DNA of 64,000 bases from a bacterium (GTDB taxonomy: Bacteria; Eisenbacteria; RBG-16-71-46; CAIMUX01). Below are positions 26,301 to 34,192 of the stretch, in pieces. A program made the translations under genes and the position numbers. The stretch's first letter is position 1; each line of letters starts with the position of its first letter. A model generated the notes under the pieces. That model had not been told where the DNA came from. It worked only from the letters and a program-made list of their open reading frames with translations, and did not search any database. The stretch is taken from the NCBI GenBank assembly GCA_030431975.1, contig JAUIHP010000002.1, positions 124,001 to 188,000 of the forward strand, written 5' to 3'.

Positions 26301-27010
26301 ATCTTCTGACCGGCGGTACCAATGCAAAGAAGAGCGTCGTGGGCTTCCGCGTGGTCTTCCCGCAGATAGTGGACGTGATTCGACGCCACCAGCTCGATTC
26401 CAAGCTCGCGGCCAAGGTCTGCGGTGCGCCGCACCCACTGACGATGATCGGGCAGACCGTGATCGACGAGTTCGAGATAACAATCCTCGCCGTAGATCCC
26501 ACGCAGCCGCTCGGCAGCCTCCCGCGCCCGCGGGAAGTCGTCCGCCTGCAGCGCCCGCGCGACCGGACCAAAGAGCCCACCGGAAATGGCAATGAGTCCT
26601 TCGCGGTGTTTCTGCAAATCTTCCCATGTGACTTCCGGGCGGTACTCGTGGTCTCCGAGATATCCTTCGCTCGAAAGTTTCATGAGTTGGCCGTAGCCAT
26701 GGTCATTGCGGGCCAGAAGAACGACCGAGTCATGGAGATGGAGGCGGAAGCGCAACTCGTCCCAGGCCTTTTGTCGTTCCGGGACCGGCTCCCGGCGCAG
26801 CAGCACCTCGGTGCCCAGGATCGGACGAATCCCCTTGGCCGTGGCCTGCTCGAAGAACTCGACGGCGCCGAAGATGTTTCCGCGGTCGGTCAGGGCCAGG
26901 GCGTCCATCTCCATCTCTTCGCAGGCGTCGAGAAGGTCCGGAATCCGGCAGGCTCCGTAAAGAAGGCTGTAGTGAGAATGCGTATGCAGGTGAATGAATG
27001 GAGCGGGCAA
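23318..27010 (-). CDS. dnaE: DNA polymerase III alpha subunit
   Basis: 1,230 aa. N-terminal PHP domain ([15 protein letters not shown]...), polymerase core with [14 protein letters not shown] and the catalytic aspartates PDIDVDFSD near residue 400, and [24 protein letters not shown]. A helix-hairpin-helix region ([12 protein letters not shown]) is followed by an OB domain ([15 protein letters not shown]). The last 75 residues are an atypical Ser/Pro/Gly/Ala-rich tail. The TTG start follows GAGGGG by eight bases. A TATAAA box lies about 45 bases upstream on this strand without a clear -35, a possible promoter. It is the main replicative polymerase. Confidence 0.97.
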   Translation of the reverse strand: [1230 protein letters not shown]

Positions 27011-27135
27011 GCTCAGATCCCCTCAAACGAAGGTGCTGCATTGATTTATAGGTGAAGTCCCCTACCTTTGGTGTTGACACCCTATCATGAGGCAGAGTTT
27101 GAGTGTCCTGTTTCAAGACTTCGTCATCACTTTCG

Positions 27136-27252
27136 GCAGCCCCTTTCGCCGCAGGCTGCGTTAGACGTTCGGTTGATACAGGTGGGTCGATCTTCTAGTT
27201 TTGAAAGCCGTTACCGGGGAACCAAGCCACGAACGGCAAGTGACGAACCCCC
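27136..27252 (+). promoter_or_regulatory. Structured leader: hairpin plus potential pseudoknot at the ribosome-binding site
   Basis: The 258-base gap between dnaE and the next gene holds one hairpin (GCAGCC 27136-27141 with GGCTGC 27154-27159). A second stem, GCCGTT (27207-27212) with AACGGC (27232-27237), follows. The loop of the second stem contains GGGG (27216-27219), which can pair with CCCC (27248-27251). That would form an H-type pseudoknot ending directly before the Shine-Dalgarno AAGGAGGA (27253-27260). It may be a translational riboswitch or protein-binding leader. I could not match it to a known class. Confidence 0.35.
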
Positions 27253-27271
27253 AAGGAGGAATCTCGTCGTG

Positions 27272-27886
27272 ATGCGTACCAACTCTCGAGTGGCTGCCGT
27301 CGGATTCGAACCGTCGGACCCGACCGTTTACCATCCACGTCCGATCCGGAAGGCGGCCTGTAGCGACGGTCGTTCGTCTGGACTCGACACCCTTACCGTT
27401 GCTTTACGCCGAGGCGTCACCGCTGTCGTCACGGCGGCACTGCTGCTCAGCACCGTCGCTCCCGCGACCGTCGATCGGGCTCGTGCAGACTCCGAGATCG
27501 TTCGCGTTGCCAAGAGCTCGCTCTACGGTGGCGCATTGGGCCTACTCCTCGGCGGCGCCGTCGCTCTGGTCAAGGACAAGGACCGGGACGACGCTCTGCG
27601 ATGGGGACTGGTCATCGGAGTCTTCGGCGGCTTTGCCTGGGGCGTCTACTCGGTCAGTTCCGGACGGGATGATTTCTTCGACCAGGCCGGTCGAACGACT
27701 TTTGATCCGTCTCCGTACCTGCTCGGCGCGGTCACGGCCGACGAGACAGCGGAGGACGCGACGACGTCGTTCCGCCGACCGAGTGCCCTGCGGACGACGA
27801 CAGGATCGCGCAGCGAGTTCACTCCCCACCGTGCGCCGTCCCTGCCGGATGGCGCAGCGTCTCATGCCGCCCATCTCGCCGAATAG
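27272..27886 (+). CDS. Small membrane/secreted hypothetical protein (about 204 aa)
   Basis: A hydrophobic signal-like segment (VTAVVTAALLLSTVAPATV) around residue 50 is followed by a Gly-rich double helix (LYGGALGLLLGGAVALV and WGLVIGVFGGFAWGVYSV) separated by a charged turn (KDKDRDD), resembling a glycine-zipper hairpin. A polar tail ends the protein. The ribosome-binding site AAGGAGGA at 27253-27260 serves either GTG 27269 (spacing 8) or ATG 27272 (spacing 11). Its end overlaps the start of the next gene by 23 bases. Function unknown. Confidence 0.6.
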   Translation: MRTNSRVAAVGFEPSDPTVYHPRPIRKAACSDGRSSGLDTLTVALRRGVTAVVTAALLLSTVAPATVDRARADSEIVRVAKSSLYGGALGLLLGGAVALVKDKDRDDALRWGLVIGVFGGFAWGVYSVSSGRDDFFDQAGRTTFDPSPYLLGAVTADETAEDATTSFRRPSALRTTTGSRSEFTPHRAPSLPDGAASHAAHLAE

Positions 27887-30329
27887 AACAACGGCGACAG
27901 GCCGGCTCGCGGCCACTTTGACTCTGCCGTTGAAGGCCGCGATCCGCGCGGCCTTCCGCATCCGCGCACGGCTTCGTCCGACCGGAGTCTTTTCGGCCCC
28001 ACTGTTTTCTGCCCGACTGTTTCCGGCCGGAGTCCGTTCGACTGTGCTCTTCCCGACGATCGCCCTACCCTTCGTCCTCAGTTTCGTCGCTTGCAGCCCG
28101 GACGCTCCGAGTTCGAACGTTCTTCTCATCACTTTGGACACGACGCGCGCCGACCGGCTCGGATGCTTCGGTTACGATGCGGCTCACACGCCGCACCTCG
28201 ACGAACTGGCGGCCTCCTCCGTTCGCTTCGACGAAGCCCTGACCGCGGTCCCCGTCACCCTTCCTGCCCACTCGACGATCCTCACCGGGCAGTACCCCCT
28301 GCGTCACGGAGTCCGCAACAACGGCAGCTATTCCCTGCGAGCGGATCGCCGCACTTTGGCCGAGGTGTTCTCAGAACATGGATACGAGACGGCCGGCTTT
28401 GTCAGCGCCTACGTCCTCGACCAAAGCTTCGGGACCGGCCAGGGTTTCTCTACCTATGACGACGAGCTCTTCAACGAACGGACCGGGGCCGAAACGACGG
28501 AACGTGCTCTACGATGGTTGGCGGATAGAGACGGCGGCCGACCGTTCTTCCTTTGGGTGCATCTCTTCGATCCGCATCTGCCGTGGACGCCACCGGAGTG
28601 GTCTCGCGAGCTGGACCTGCCCGATGACTACGACCGTGAGATCGCCGAAGCCGACCGTTGTGTCGGTGACCTGCTGCAGGCCCTCGGTTCCGATCTGGAA
28701 AACACGACCGTGGTCGTCGTCGGCGACCATGGAGAGGGGCTCAACGATCACGGGGAATTCGAACACGGAATCTTTCTCTATCCGGAAACCATGAGGGTCC
28801 CCTTCCTGCTTCACCTTCCGGAAGGTGCGCACGGCGGAAAGACGGTGACCGAGCCCGTCGCCACCGCCGACATCTTTCCGACCCTGCTCGAAATCACGTC
28901 CGTTCCGGCCCGCTCTGGTTCCACGACCTCACCGGCGGAAGAGATCGACGGCGCATCGCTTCTCCCGCTCATCGAAACCGGAACTCCTCCGCAACGTCGT
29001 GGGATCTACATGGAGACGGTCTATCCTGAGGAGAACTTCGGTTGGGCCCCCCTGACCGCGTTCCGTTCGCAGCAGTGGAAGTGGATCGACGCTCCCCGTC
29101 CGGAACTCTTCGACCATGCGAACGATCCGCTGGAGACGATCAATCTGAGGGAGTCGCGTCCTGACGACGCTCGTTCCTTAGGCGACCGGCTGGCCCGTTT
29201 CGTCGCCGGCTTCCCGGAACTCCCCTCGCAAGCGCCGCAGGATCTCAGTCCCGAGGCCGAAGAGCGTCTGCGTTCGCTCGGCTACCTCTCCGGTGGTTCC
29301 GAGATCGACGACTCCGGACCGCGTCCCGACCCTAAGGACATGATTGCCATTCACGAAGACTACGAAGCGGCCAAGAAGGCCATGGACGAGACCCGCTTCG
29401 CCGACGCCGTCCCTCATTTCCGGACGGTCCTGGAACACAATCCGGAGAACCACACCGCCCGGCTGGGACTGGGAACGGCCCTCGTCCGCATCTCGGAGTA
29501 CGAGGAGGCGAAAGACGTCCTAGGGCCGGCGCTGGAGGCTCGTCCGCGCAACACGACGGTGCAGGCCGCGCTCGCCGACGCGGCCTTCGGACTGTTTGAC
29601 TATCAGGGAGCGCTGGAGCTCTACAGGTTGGCGGAGGCGGATCCTTCTCTCGGAACGCGGCACGTTCCGTCACGGATCGTGACCTGCCTGCACCGGCTTG
29701 GCCGGAGCGCCGAAGCCCGAGAACTCTTGCAACGCTACGCAGGCCGGCCGGAGGACGCGGGCTTCTGGCGCGACTTCGAAGGCCGACTGTCCCGGGACGC
29801 GGCCGTTTCGGCCAGGATCGCTCCCGACGCCGATCCCTCTGCGGTCACCGGCCCCGAGGTTCTGGATCGCGCCCTCGCATCCGCCGCCGTCGGCATCACC
29901 GCCGAAGCCGTCCGTTGGCTGCAGACGCCGGTTCAACCGGCCGAGGCCGAAGCGAAACGTTTGGAGTACCTGGCCCGGCTCTACGCCGAGTCGCGTCGCC
30001 CCGCGCTGGCGTTGGAGGCCTTGGCCTCACTCCAGGCCGCGGGCGTCGATACGTCGCCTCTGCAACCGTTGGAAGCCCGGCTCCTCGCAGAGACCGGACA
30101 ATGGACTGCAGCTCTTCAGGCCTACGAAGCCCTGCCCGCGACCCTGGAGCGGGAACACGCACGCATCCGCACTTTGGCGGAACTCGGACGGATGGAAGAG
30201 GCCCTTCAGGTTCTGGACGGACTGGAGTCGGCCGGACAGCTGGACTTCTCGAAGCTCCTGGTGGCTCCGGAGTTTCAGACGTTGCGGGAGGATCCGGCCT
30301 TCATCGATTGGAGAGCGACGCGACGCTGA
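27864..30329 (+). CDS. Alkaline-phosphatase-superfamily (sulfatase-like) protein with TPR repeats
   Basis: About 821 aa. After a basic leader and a hydrophobic helix (VLFPTIALPFVLSFVACS) comes a sulfatase-fold domain: NVLLITLDTTRADRLGCFGY with the metal Asp, TLPAHSTILTGQYPLRHGVR at the nucleophile site, and VVVVGDHGEGLNDHGEFEHG with metal ligands. At the Cys/Ser of true sulfatases there is a Thr, as in phosphotransferase and TPR-sulfatase relatives, so sulfatase activity is doubtful. The last 350 residues hold TPR helices (AVPHFRTVLEHNPENHTARLG and more). The ATG at 27864 is the first start that includes the membrane helix; the exact start is uncertain. Confidence 0.78.
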   Translation: MPPISPNRTTATGRLAATLTLPLKAAIRAAFRIRARLRPTGVFSAPLFSARLFPAGVRSTVLFPTIALPFVLSFVACSPDAPSSNVLLITLDTTRADRLGCFGYDAAHTPHLDELAASSVRFDEALTAVPVTLPAHSTILTGQYPLRHGVRNNGSYSLRADRRTLAEVFSEHGYETAGFVSAYVLDQSFGTGQGFSTYDDELFNERTGAETTERALRWLADRDGGRPFFLWVHLFDPHLPWTPPEWSRELDLPDDYDREIAEADRCVGDLLQALGSDLENTTVVVVGDHGEGLNDHGEFEHGIFLYPETMRVPFLLHLPEGAHGGKTVTEPVATADIFPTLLEITSVPARSGSTTSPAEEIDGASLLPLIETGTPPQRRGIYMETVYPEENFGWAPLTAFRSQQWKWIDAPRPELFDHANDPLETINLRESRPDDARSLGDRLARFVAGFPELPSQAPQDLSPEAEERLRSLGYLSGGSEIDDSGPRPDPKDMIAIHEDYEAAKKAMDETRFADAVPHFRTVLEHNPENHTARLGLGTALVRISEYEEAKDVLGPALEARPRNTTVQAALADAAFGLFDYQGALELYRLAEADPSLGTRHVPSRIVTCLHRLGRSAEARELLQRYAGRPEDAGFWRDFEGRLSRDAAVSARIAPDADPSAVTGPEVLDRALASAAVGITAEAVRWLQTPVQPAEAEAKRLEYLARLYAESRRPALALEALASLQAAGVDTSPLQPLEARLLAETGQWTAALQAYEALPATLEREHARIRTLAELGRMEEALQVLDGLESAGQLDFSKLLVAPEFQTLREDPAFIDWRATRR

Positions 30330-30381
30330 CGGTCGGATCCAGAACTCCTCGGTAATCGCGAAAGCGGTCTCGCCGGGACTT

Positions 30382-30430
30382 CTACATCCGAAGCCTGCAT
30401 CCGGAGCCTGCATCCGGAGCTACATCCGAA
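30382..30430. repeat. Four-unit short repeat in an A-B-B-A arrangement
   Basis: In the 107-base gap between two convergent genes lie CTACATCCGAAG, CCTGCATCCGGAG, CCTGCATCCGGAG and CTACATCCGAAG in a row. All share the core CATCCG. No terminator hairpin is evident in the gap. Confidence 0.75.
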
Positions 30431-30436
30431 GCGAGG

Positions 30437-31426
30437 TCACTCCTTGGTCGTCTCTTTCTTCGGAGCGAAGAGCGTCTTCAGAGTTCCCCAACTCGTCTCT
30501 TCGATCGGCGTCACCGTCCCGGTCGACCATTCGAGTCCCAGGGCGCTCCAGAGAGCCACGCGCGAATCACCGACCGCGACAAAGTCGCTTTCTGTGTAGG
30601 CGACGTCGTTCAGACCGTACTCGACTCCCGTGATCTCGGGGGTCGCAACGGACTGCCATGCCGAGAAGTTGGCCGCTGAGTAGAAGGCGACCGGACCGGC
30701 CCCGACGACGACCGTCACCGTGCCGGCGCGTGATGCTCCATGAAGGTCCGACTCCGTCCCGAGATCGAGAGCGGTCCAGACCGTGCCGCCGGCCTCACCG
30801 ATCCAGGCGGCTCCGCCTGCGCCCACGGCGAGAAATCGTCCGTTGCTGTCCGTCGTCACCGCTTGGAGATCGCGCGTCTCTCCGACGTCGACGACGGACC
30901 AGGTCGTTCCGTTCAACCCGCCGCGAAGGATCGTGCCGTTGGCTCCGACTGCAACCGTCGAGGTCACGCCGTTCGTCGCGACGGCAAAGAGGTCTTCCGT
31001 CGTCGGGCTGGTCACCGTGACCCAATTCCCAGCCTCCCGGTTGACGGATCGAAGGATGGCCCCAGCGTCCCCGACGGCCACGAGCTGGGACCCGGTTTGT
31101 GTCACGCCGCGGAGCGGGACGGTCGTGTCGGCTCTTTCGACGAATGCAGAGGCCTCCGCGCTGGCGGAACGCCACACGGTTCCGTCATCGGCGACGACGA
31201 CGAAGAAGCCGTCGTTGACAGCCACGACCGCCGTGTAGTTGCGCCCCCCTTCGGTGCCCGAGGCGGGTTCCCAATCCCGGTGTGTCGCCGAGGCAAACCA
31301 GATCGCATTCTCCGCGGCAATGACGGCCGCACTCTGATTGCCGGCCACGCCGTAGAAGTCCGTTTGGGCGAAAGCCAGCCCCGATAGGATAAGGCCACCC
31401 AAGCCGGCCAGGAATCCGCCGGTCAT
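30437..31426 (-). CDS. Secreted beta-propeller (YCF48/BNR-like) protein
   Basis: 329 aa. Signal peptide (MTGGFLAGLGGLILSGLAFA), then six to seven repeats of about 45 residues with the pattern VAVG--G-ILRS----W, for example LVAVGDAGAILRSVN, TVAVGANGTILRGG and FLAVGAGGAAWIG. These are blades of a propeller like the photosystem-assembly factor YCF48. The last 25 residues are basic (LFAPKKETTKE). The ATG at 31426 was chosen because the signal peptide starts there, eight bases after the upstream stop. It probably binds a protein or sugar in the periplasm; function unknown. Confidence 0.7.
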   Translation of the reverse strand: MTGGFLAGLGGLILSGLAFAQTDFYGVAGNQSAAVIAAENAIWFASATHRDWEPASGTEGGRNYTAVVAVNDGFFVVVADDGTVWRSASAEASAFVERADTTVPLRGVTQTGSQLVAVGDAGAILRSVNREAGNWVTVTSPTTEDLFAVATNGVTSTVAVGANGTILRGGLNGTTWSVVDVGETRDLQAVTTDSNGRFLAVGAGGAAWIGEAGGTVWTALDLGTESDLHGASRAGTVTVVVGAGPVAFYSAANFSAWQSVATPEITGVEYGLNDVAYTESDFVAVGDSRVALWSALGLEWSTGTVTPIEETSWGTLKTLFAPKKETTKE

Positions 31427-31434
31427 TCCGGCTC

Positions 31435-32706
31435 TCAGCCGTCGTCCGAAGTTTCGGCTTCCGTCGCCACCACCGGCACCTGCAGGGTGACCGAACCGAT
31501 TCCAAACTGGTGGGCATCGACGATCTTCATTTCGATGTCTCGAATCGTACATACCTCTCCCTCCTGCGGGATGCGGCCGAAGTGTTTGAGCAGAAGACCG
31601 GCCAGGGTGTCGAATCGACCCTTGGGCAGATCCAGGCCCAGCTCTTCGTTGATGTCGTCCAGATCCGTGAGGGCATCCACCACATAGGTGCCCGGCGAGA
31701 TCTCCCGGATCTTACGCCCCCCTACCTCATGCTCTTCGGCCATTTCACCCACGATCTCCTCCACGATGTCCTCGAGGGTGACGACGCCGACGCAAGAGCC
31801 GAATTCCGAGACGACTACGGCCATCGTCTGTTGTCCTCTCTGAAGCTCGACCAGCAGTCGGTCGACCCGCTTGGTCTCCGGAACGAGGAGGGCCGGACGT
31901 ACGTAGTGTTCGAGTTCATCCCGGGGCTCGCGATCGAACAGGATGTCCTTCATGTTGACGACGCCGAAGATCTTGTCGATCCGCCGTTCATAGACGGCCA
32001 GTCGGGTGTAGTTGTGGCGCTTGGAGAGCGCCTTGGCCACGGAGATGGAGCTGTTCTTTTCGATGGCCACGACGTCGGCGATTGGAACCATGACCTCGCG
32101 AGCCGTCGTTTCCCGGAAGGCCAGAAGGGATCCCAGCATCTTCTTTTCTTTGAGCCCGTGCCCGGTGTCCCCGGACACGTCGCGCACGATGTGCTTGAGA
32201 TCCTCCCGCGTCACCTGCGGCTCGTTCTTGGCTCCCTTGACGACCCGAAGCACGGCCCGAAGGACGAGCCGAATGGCTGCGGTCGCAGGCAGGAAGAGCT
32301 GCTCGGTGGCCTGAATGGCCCTCGCGTTCTTCGCGATGAAGCGGTCGGCGTTTTGCGACCCGTACACCTTGGGAACGATCTCACCGAGGACGAGAATGGC
32401 CAGGGTCGTGACGAAAGTGGCGAAGGCCGTCGCCCGCCAACCGATCCCGAGCCACTGTTCGACGAGTGACGTGGCGAAGGCCGCCGTGGCCAGATTGAAA
32501 AGATTGAGGCCGATCAGCATCGTGGCCAGCACCTGCTCCTGTTCGCGCAGGAGTTCGAGCGCCAGCTTGGCTCCTCCCCGACCGTGCTTCGCCCACTGCC
32601 GCAGAGTCAACCGGTTGGCCGAGATGATCGAGATCTCGACGGCTGAGAAGTAGGCCGAACCGGCCACGCCGAGCACGATGAGAATCGGATAGATCAGTTC
32701 GCTCAT
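31435..32706 (-). CDS. CNNM/CBS-domain membrane protein (HlyC/CorC family), copy 1
   Basis: 423 aa. An N-terminal CNNM (DUF21) domain with about four membrane helices (AGSAYFSAVEISIISANR, AFATFVTTLAILVLGEIVPK) is followed by two CBS domains (REVMVPIADVVAI, VVVSEFGSCVGVVTLEDIVEEIVGE) and a CorC_HlyC domain (YVVDALTDLDDINEELGLDLP). Family members transport or regulate magnesium or sodium; which ion is not visible. It lies 12 bases downstream of a paralogue. Confidence 0.88.
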   Translation of the reverse strand: MSELIYPILIVLGVAGSAYFSAVEISIISANRLTLRQWAKHGRGGAKLALELLREQEQVLATMLIGLNLFNLATAAFATSLVEQWLGIGWRATAFATFVTTLAILVLGEIVPKVYGSQNADRFIAKNARAIQATEQLFLPATAAIRLVLRAVLRVVKGAKNEPQVTREDLKHIVRDVSGDTGHGLKEKKMLGSLLAFRETTAREVMVPIADVVAIEKNSSISVAKALSKRHNYTRLAVYERRIDKIFGVVNMKDILFDREPRDELEHYVRPALLVPETKRVDRLLVELQRGQQTMAVVVSEFGSCVGVVTLEDIVEEIVGEMAEEHEVGGRKIREISPGTYVVDALTDLDDINEELGLDLPKGRFDTLAGLLLKHFGRIPQEGEVCTIRDIEMKIVDAHQFGIGSVTLQVPVVATEAETSDDG

Positions 32707-32718
32707 TCGTGGTCCACC

Positions 32719-34059
32719 CTAGTGTTGGCTTTCCGGGTGGTCCGGGTCGATTTCGAAAGAGCGACCGGCCGAGCCGAAACCGGGTATGACCCTTGGGGTG
32801 TGCCGACGGCGAAGGGACTCGGGAATCTCCAGCCGGACGCGAACGACGCGGTGGCGACTCGTCTCCAGCACCTTGAAGACGACGTCGTTCCAGACGATCT
32901 CGGCGCCCTTGTGCGGAATCCCCCGGTGAATCGCGGAAAGAAAGCCGTTCAGCGTGACCGCGTCATCTTCCGGCAGCTTCAGCCCGGTCATTTCGTTCAG
33001 TTCCTCGATGTTCGCCTGGCCGGACACGGAGTAGATCCCGAGGTCGATCTCCTCGATGTCGTCATCATCTTCAGAGTCGGCACGGAACTCGTCGTGGATC
33101 TCTCCGACCAGTTCCTCGAGAAGGTCCTCACGGGTGACCATTCCCACGGTCTCGCCGTATTCGTTGACCAGCACCGTGACCGAGGTGCGCGACTTCTGCG
33201 TCTCGTAGAAGATGCGGGAGATGAAGGCTCGCTCCGGAAAGATGGCAATGGGGCGCACGAGTTCGGCAATCTTGGTCTCCGGGTGCAGCAGGAACTCCCG
33301 CGTCGGCAGATACCCGATGACCTGATCGATCGTGTCTTCGTAGATCGGGATGCGCGCATGCCGGGCTTCGATGACGATCTCCTCGAGTTCCTGCCGGTCC
33401 ATCTCGACGGAGGCCGCCACCATGTCGACCCGCGGAGTCATCACTTCCTCCGCTCTCGTCGAAGAGAACTCCATGATGTTCTGTGCCAGCCAGGTCTCCC
33501 GCTCGCTGATGACGCCTTCCTGGTCGGCGCCTTCGAGCAGGCTGCCCAGTTCTCCACGGGAAAGGACCGGGGTCGGCTCCATCCCCGCGTTCTCCAAACG
33601 GAGCAGGCGCAGGACTCCGTCACTGAGAAAAGAAGCCACACCGATGAGCGGCGCCAGAACGACCTGAAGGAACACCACGGGCCGCACGGCCAAACGGCTG
33701 ACGGTTTCGGGATTGTTGACGGCAATCGACTTGGGCGTGACCTCTCCCACCAGAAGGACGGCCACCGTCGTCACGAGAATCGAGATCTCGACGCCGCCAT
33801 CGTCGAAGAGCCGCAGGAAGAGACTGGTCGTCAGAGCGGAAAGAGCGATGTTGACCAGGGTGTTGCCGACCAGCAGGGAGGTCAGCAACCGACTGGGTCG
33901 GGAGAGTTGATCGACAATTTGCGCAGACGTGGGACGGCTGTCCCGCTCCAGCCGACGAAGCTGGACGCGGTCGAGCGAAAAGAAAGCCGCCTCGACCCCG
34001 GAAAAGAACGCCGAGAGTAGGAGGAGGACGATGAGAGTCGGAAGCTGGGTATCCAACAT
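32719..34059 (-). CDS. CNNM/CBS-domain membrane protein (HlyC/CorC family), copy 2
   Basis: 446 aa with the same order as its downstream neighbour: CNNM helices (LIVLLLLSAFFSGVEAAFFS, VTTVAVLLVGEVTPKS), CBS pair (AEEVMTPRVDMVAA, VLVNEYGETVGMVTREDLLEELVGE) and CorC_HlyC domain (YSVSGQANIEELNEMTGLKLP). An acidic insert SEDDDDIEE lies before the last domain. In both copies the GEV/IxPK motif ends the membrane domain. The pair may form a hetero-dimer. It is divergent from ppiD, with a 133-base gap that must hold both promoters. Confidence 0.88.
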   Translation of the reverse strand: MLDTQLPTLIVLLLLSAFFSGVEAAFFSLDRVQLRRLERDSRPTSAQIVDQLSRPSRLLTSLLVGNTLVNIALSALTTSLFLRLFDDGGVEISILVTTVAVLLVGEVTPKSIAVNNPETVSRLAVRPVVFLQVVLAPLIGVASFLSDGVLRLLRLENAGMEPTPVLSRGELGSLLEGADQEGVISERETWLAQNIMEFSSTRAEEVMTPRVDMVAASVEMDRQELEEIVIEARHARIPIYEDTIDQVIGYLPTREFLLHPETKIAELVRPIAIFPERAFISRIFYETQKSRTSVTVLVNEYGETVGMVTREDLLEELVGEIHDEFRADSEDDDDIEEIDLGIYSVSGQANIEELNEMTGLKLPEDDAVTLNGFLSAIHRGIPHKGAEIVWNDVVFKVLETSRHRVVRVRLEIPESLRRRHTPRVIPGFGSAGRSFEIDPDHPESQH

Positions 34060-34115
34060 GGAGTCGGAGGATTGGTTCCCCTTTCAGCCTCTATCCTACC
34101 CGTGATTCCAGGCCG

Positions 34116-34144
34116 TTGTCCCCCACCAAAGAAATCGATAGACT
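34116..34144 (+). promoter_or_regulatory. Possible sigma70-type promoter for ppiD
   Basis: TTGTCC (34116-34121) and TAGACT (34139-34144) are separated by 17 bases, about 50 bases before the ppiD start in a divergent gap. The match to consensus is only moderate. Confidence 0.3.
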
Positions 34145-34192
34145 GCCGGTTTCGGTAGAAACTCCGGTTTGAATCACAGAGGGACCAGCTAG

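Noticed and set aside
27136-27271. Known riboswitch class (ydaO/c-di-AMP or c-di-GMP-I)
   Set aside because: GGGGAACCA and AAAGCC resemble fragments of these classes, but the other required conserved blocks are missing. Kept only as an unassigned structured leader.
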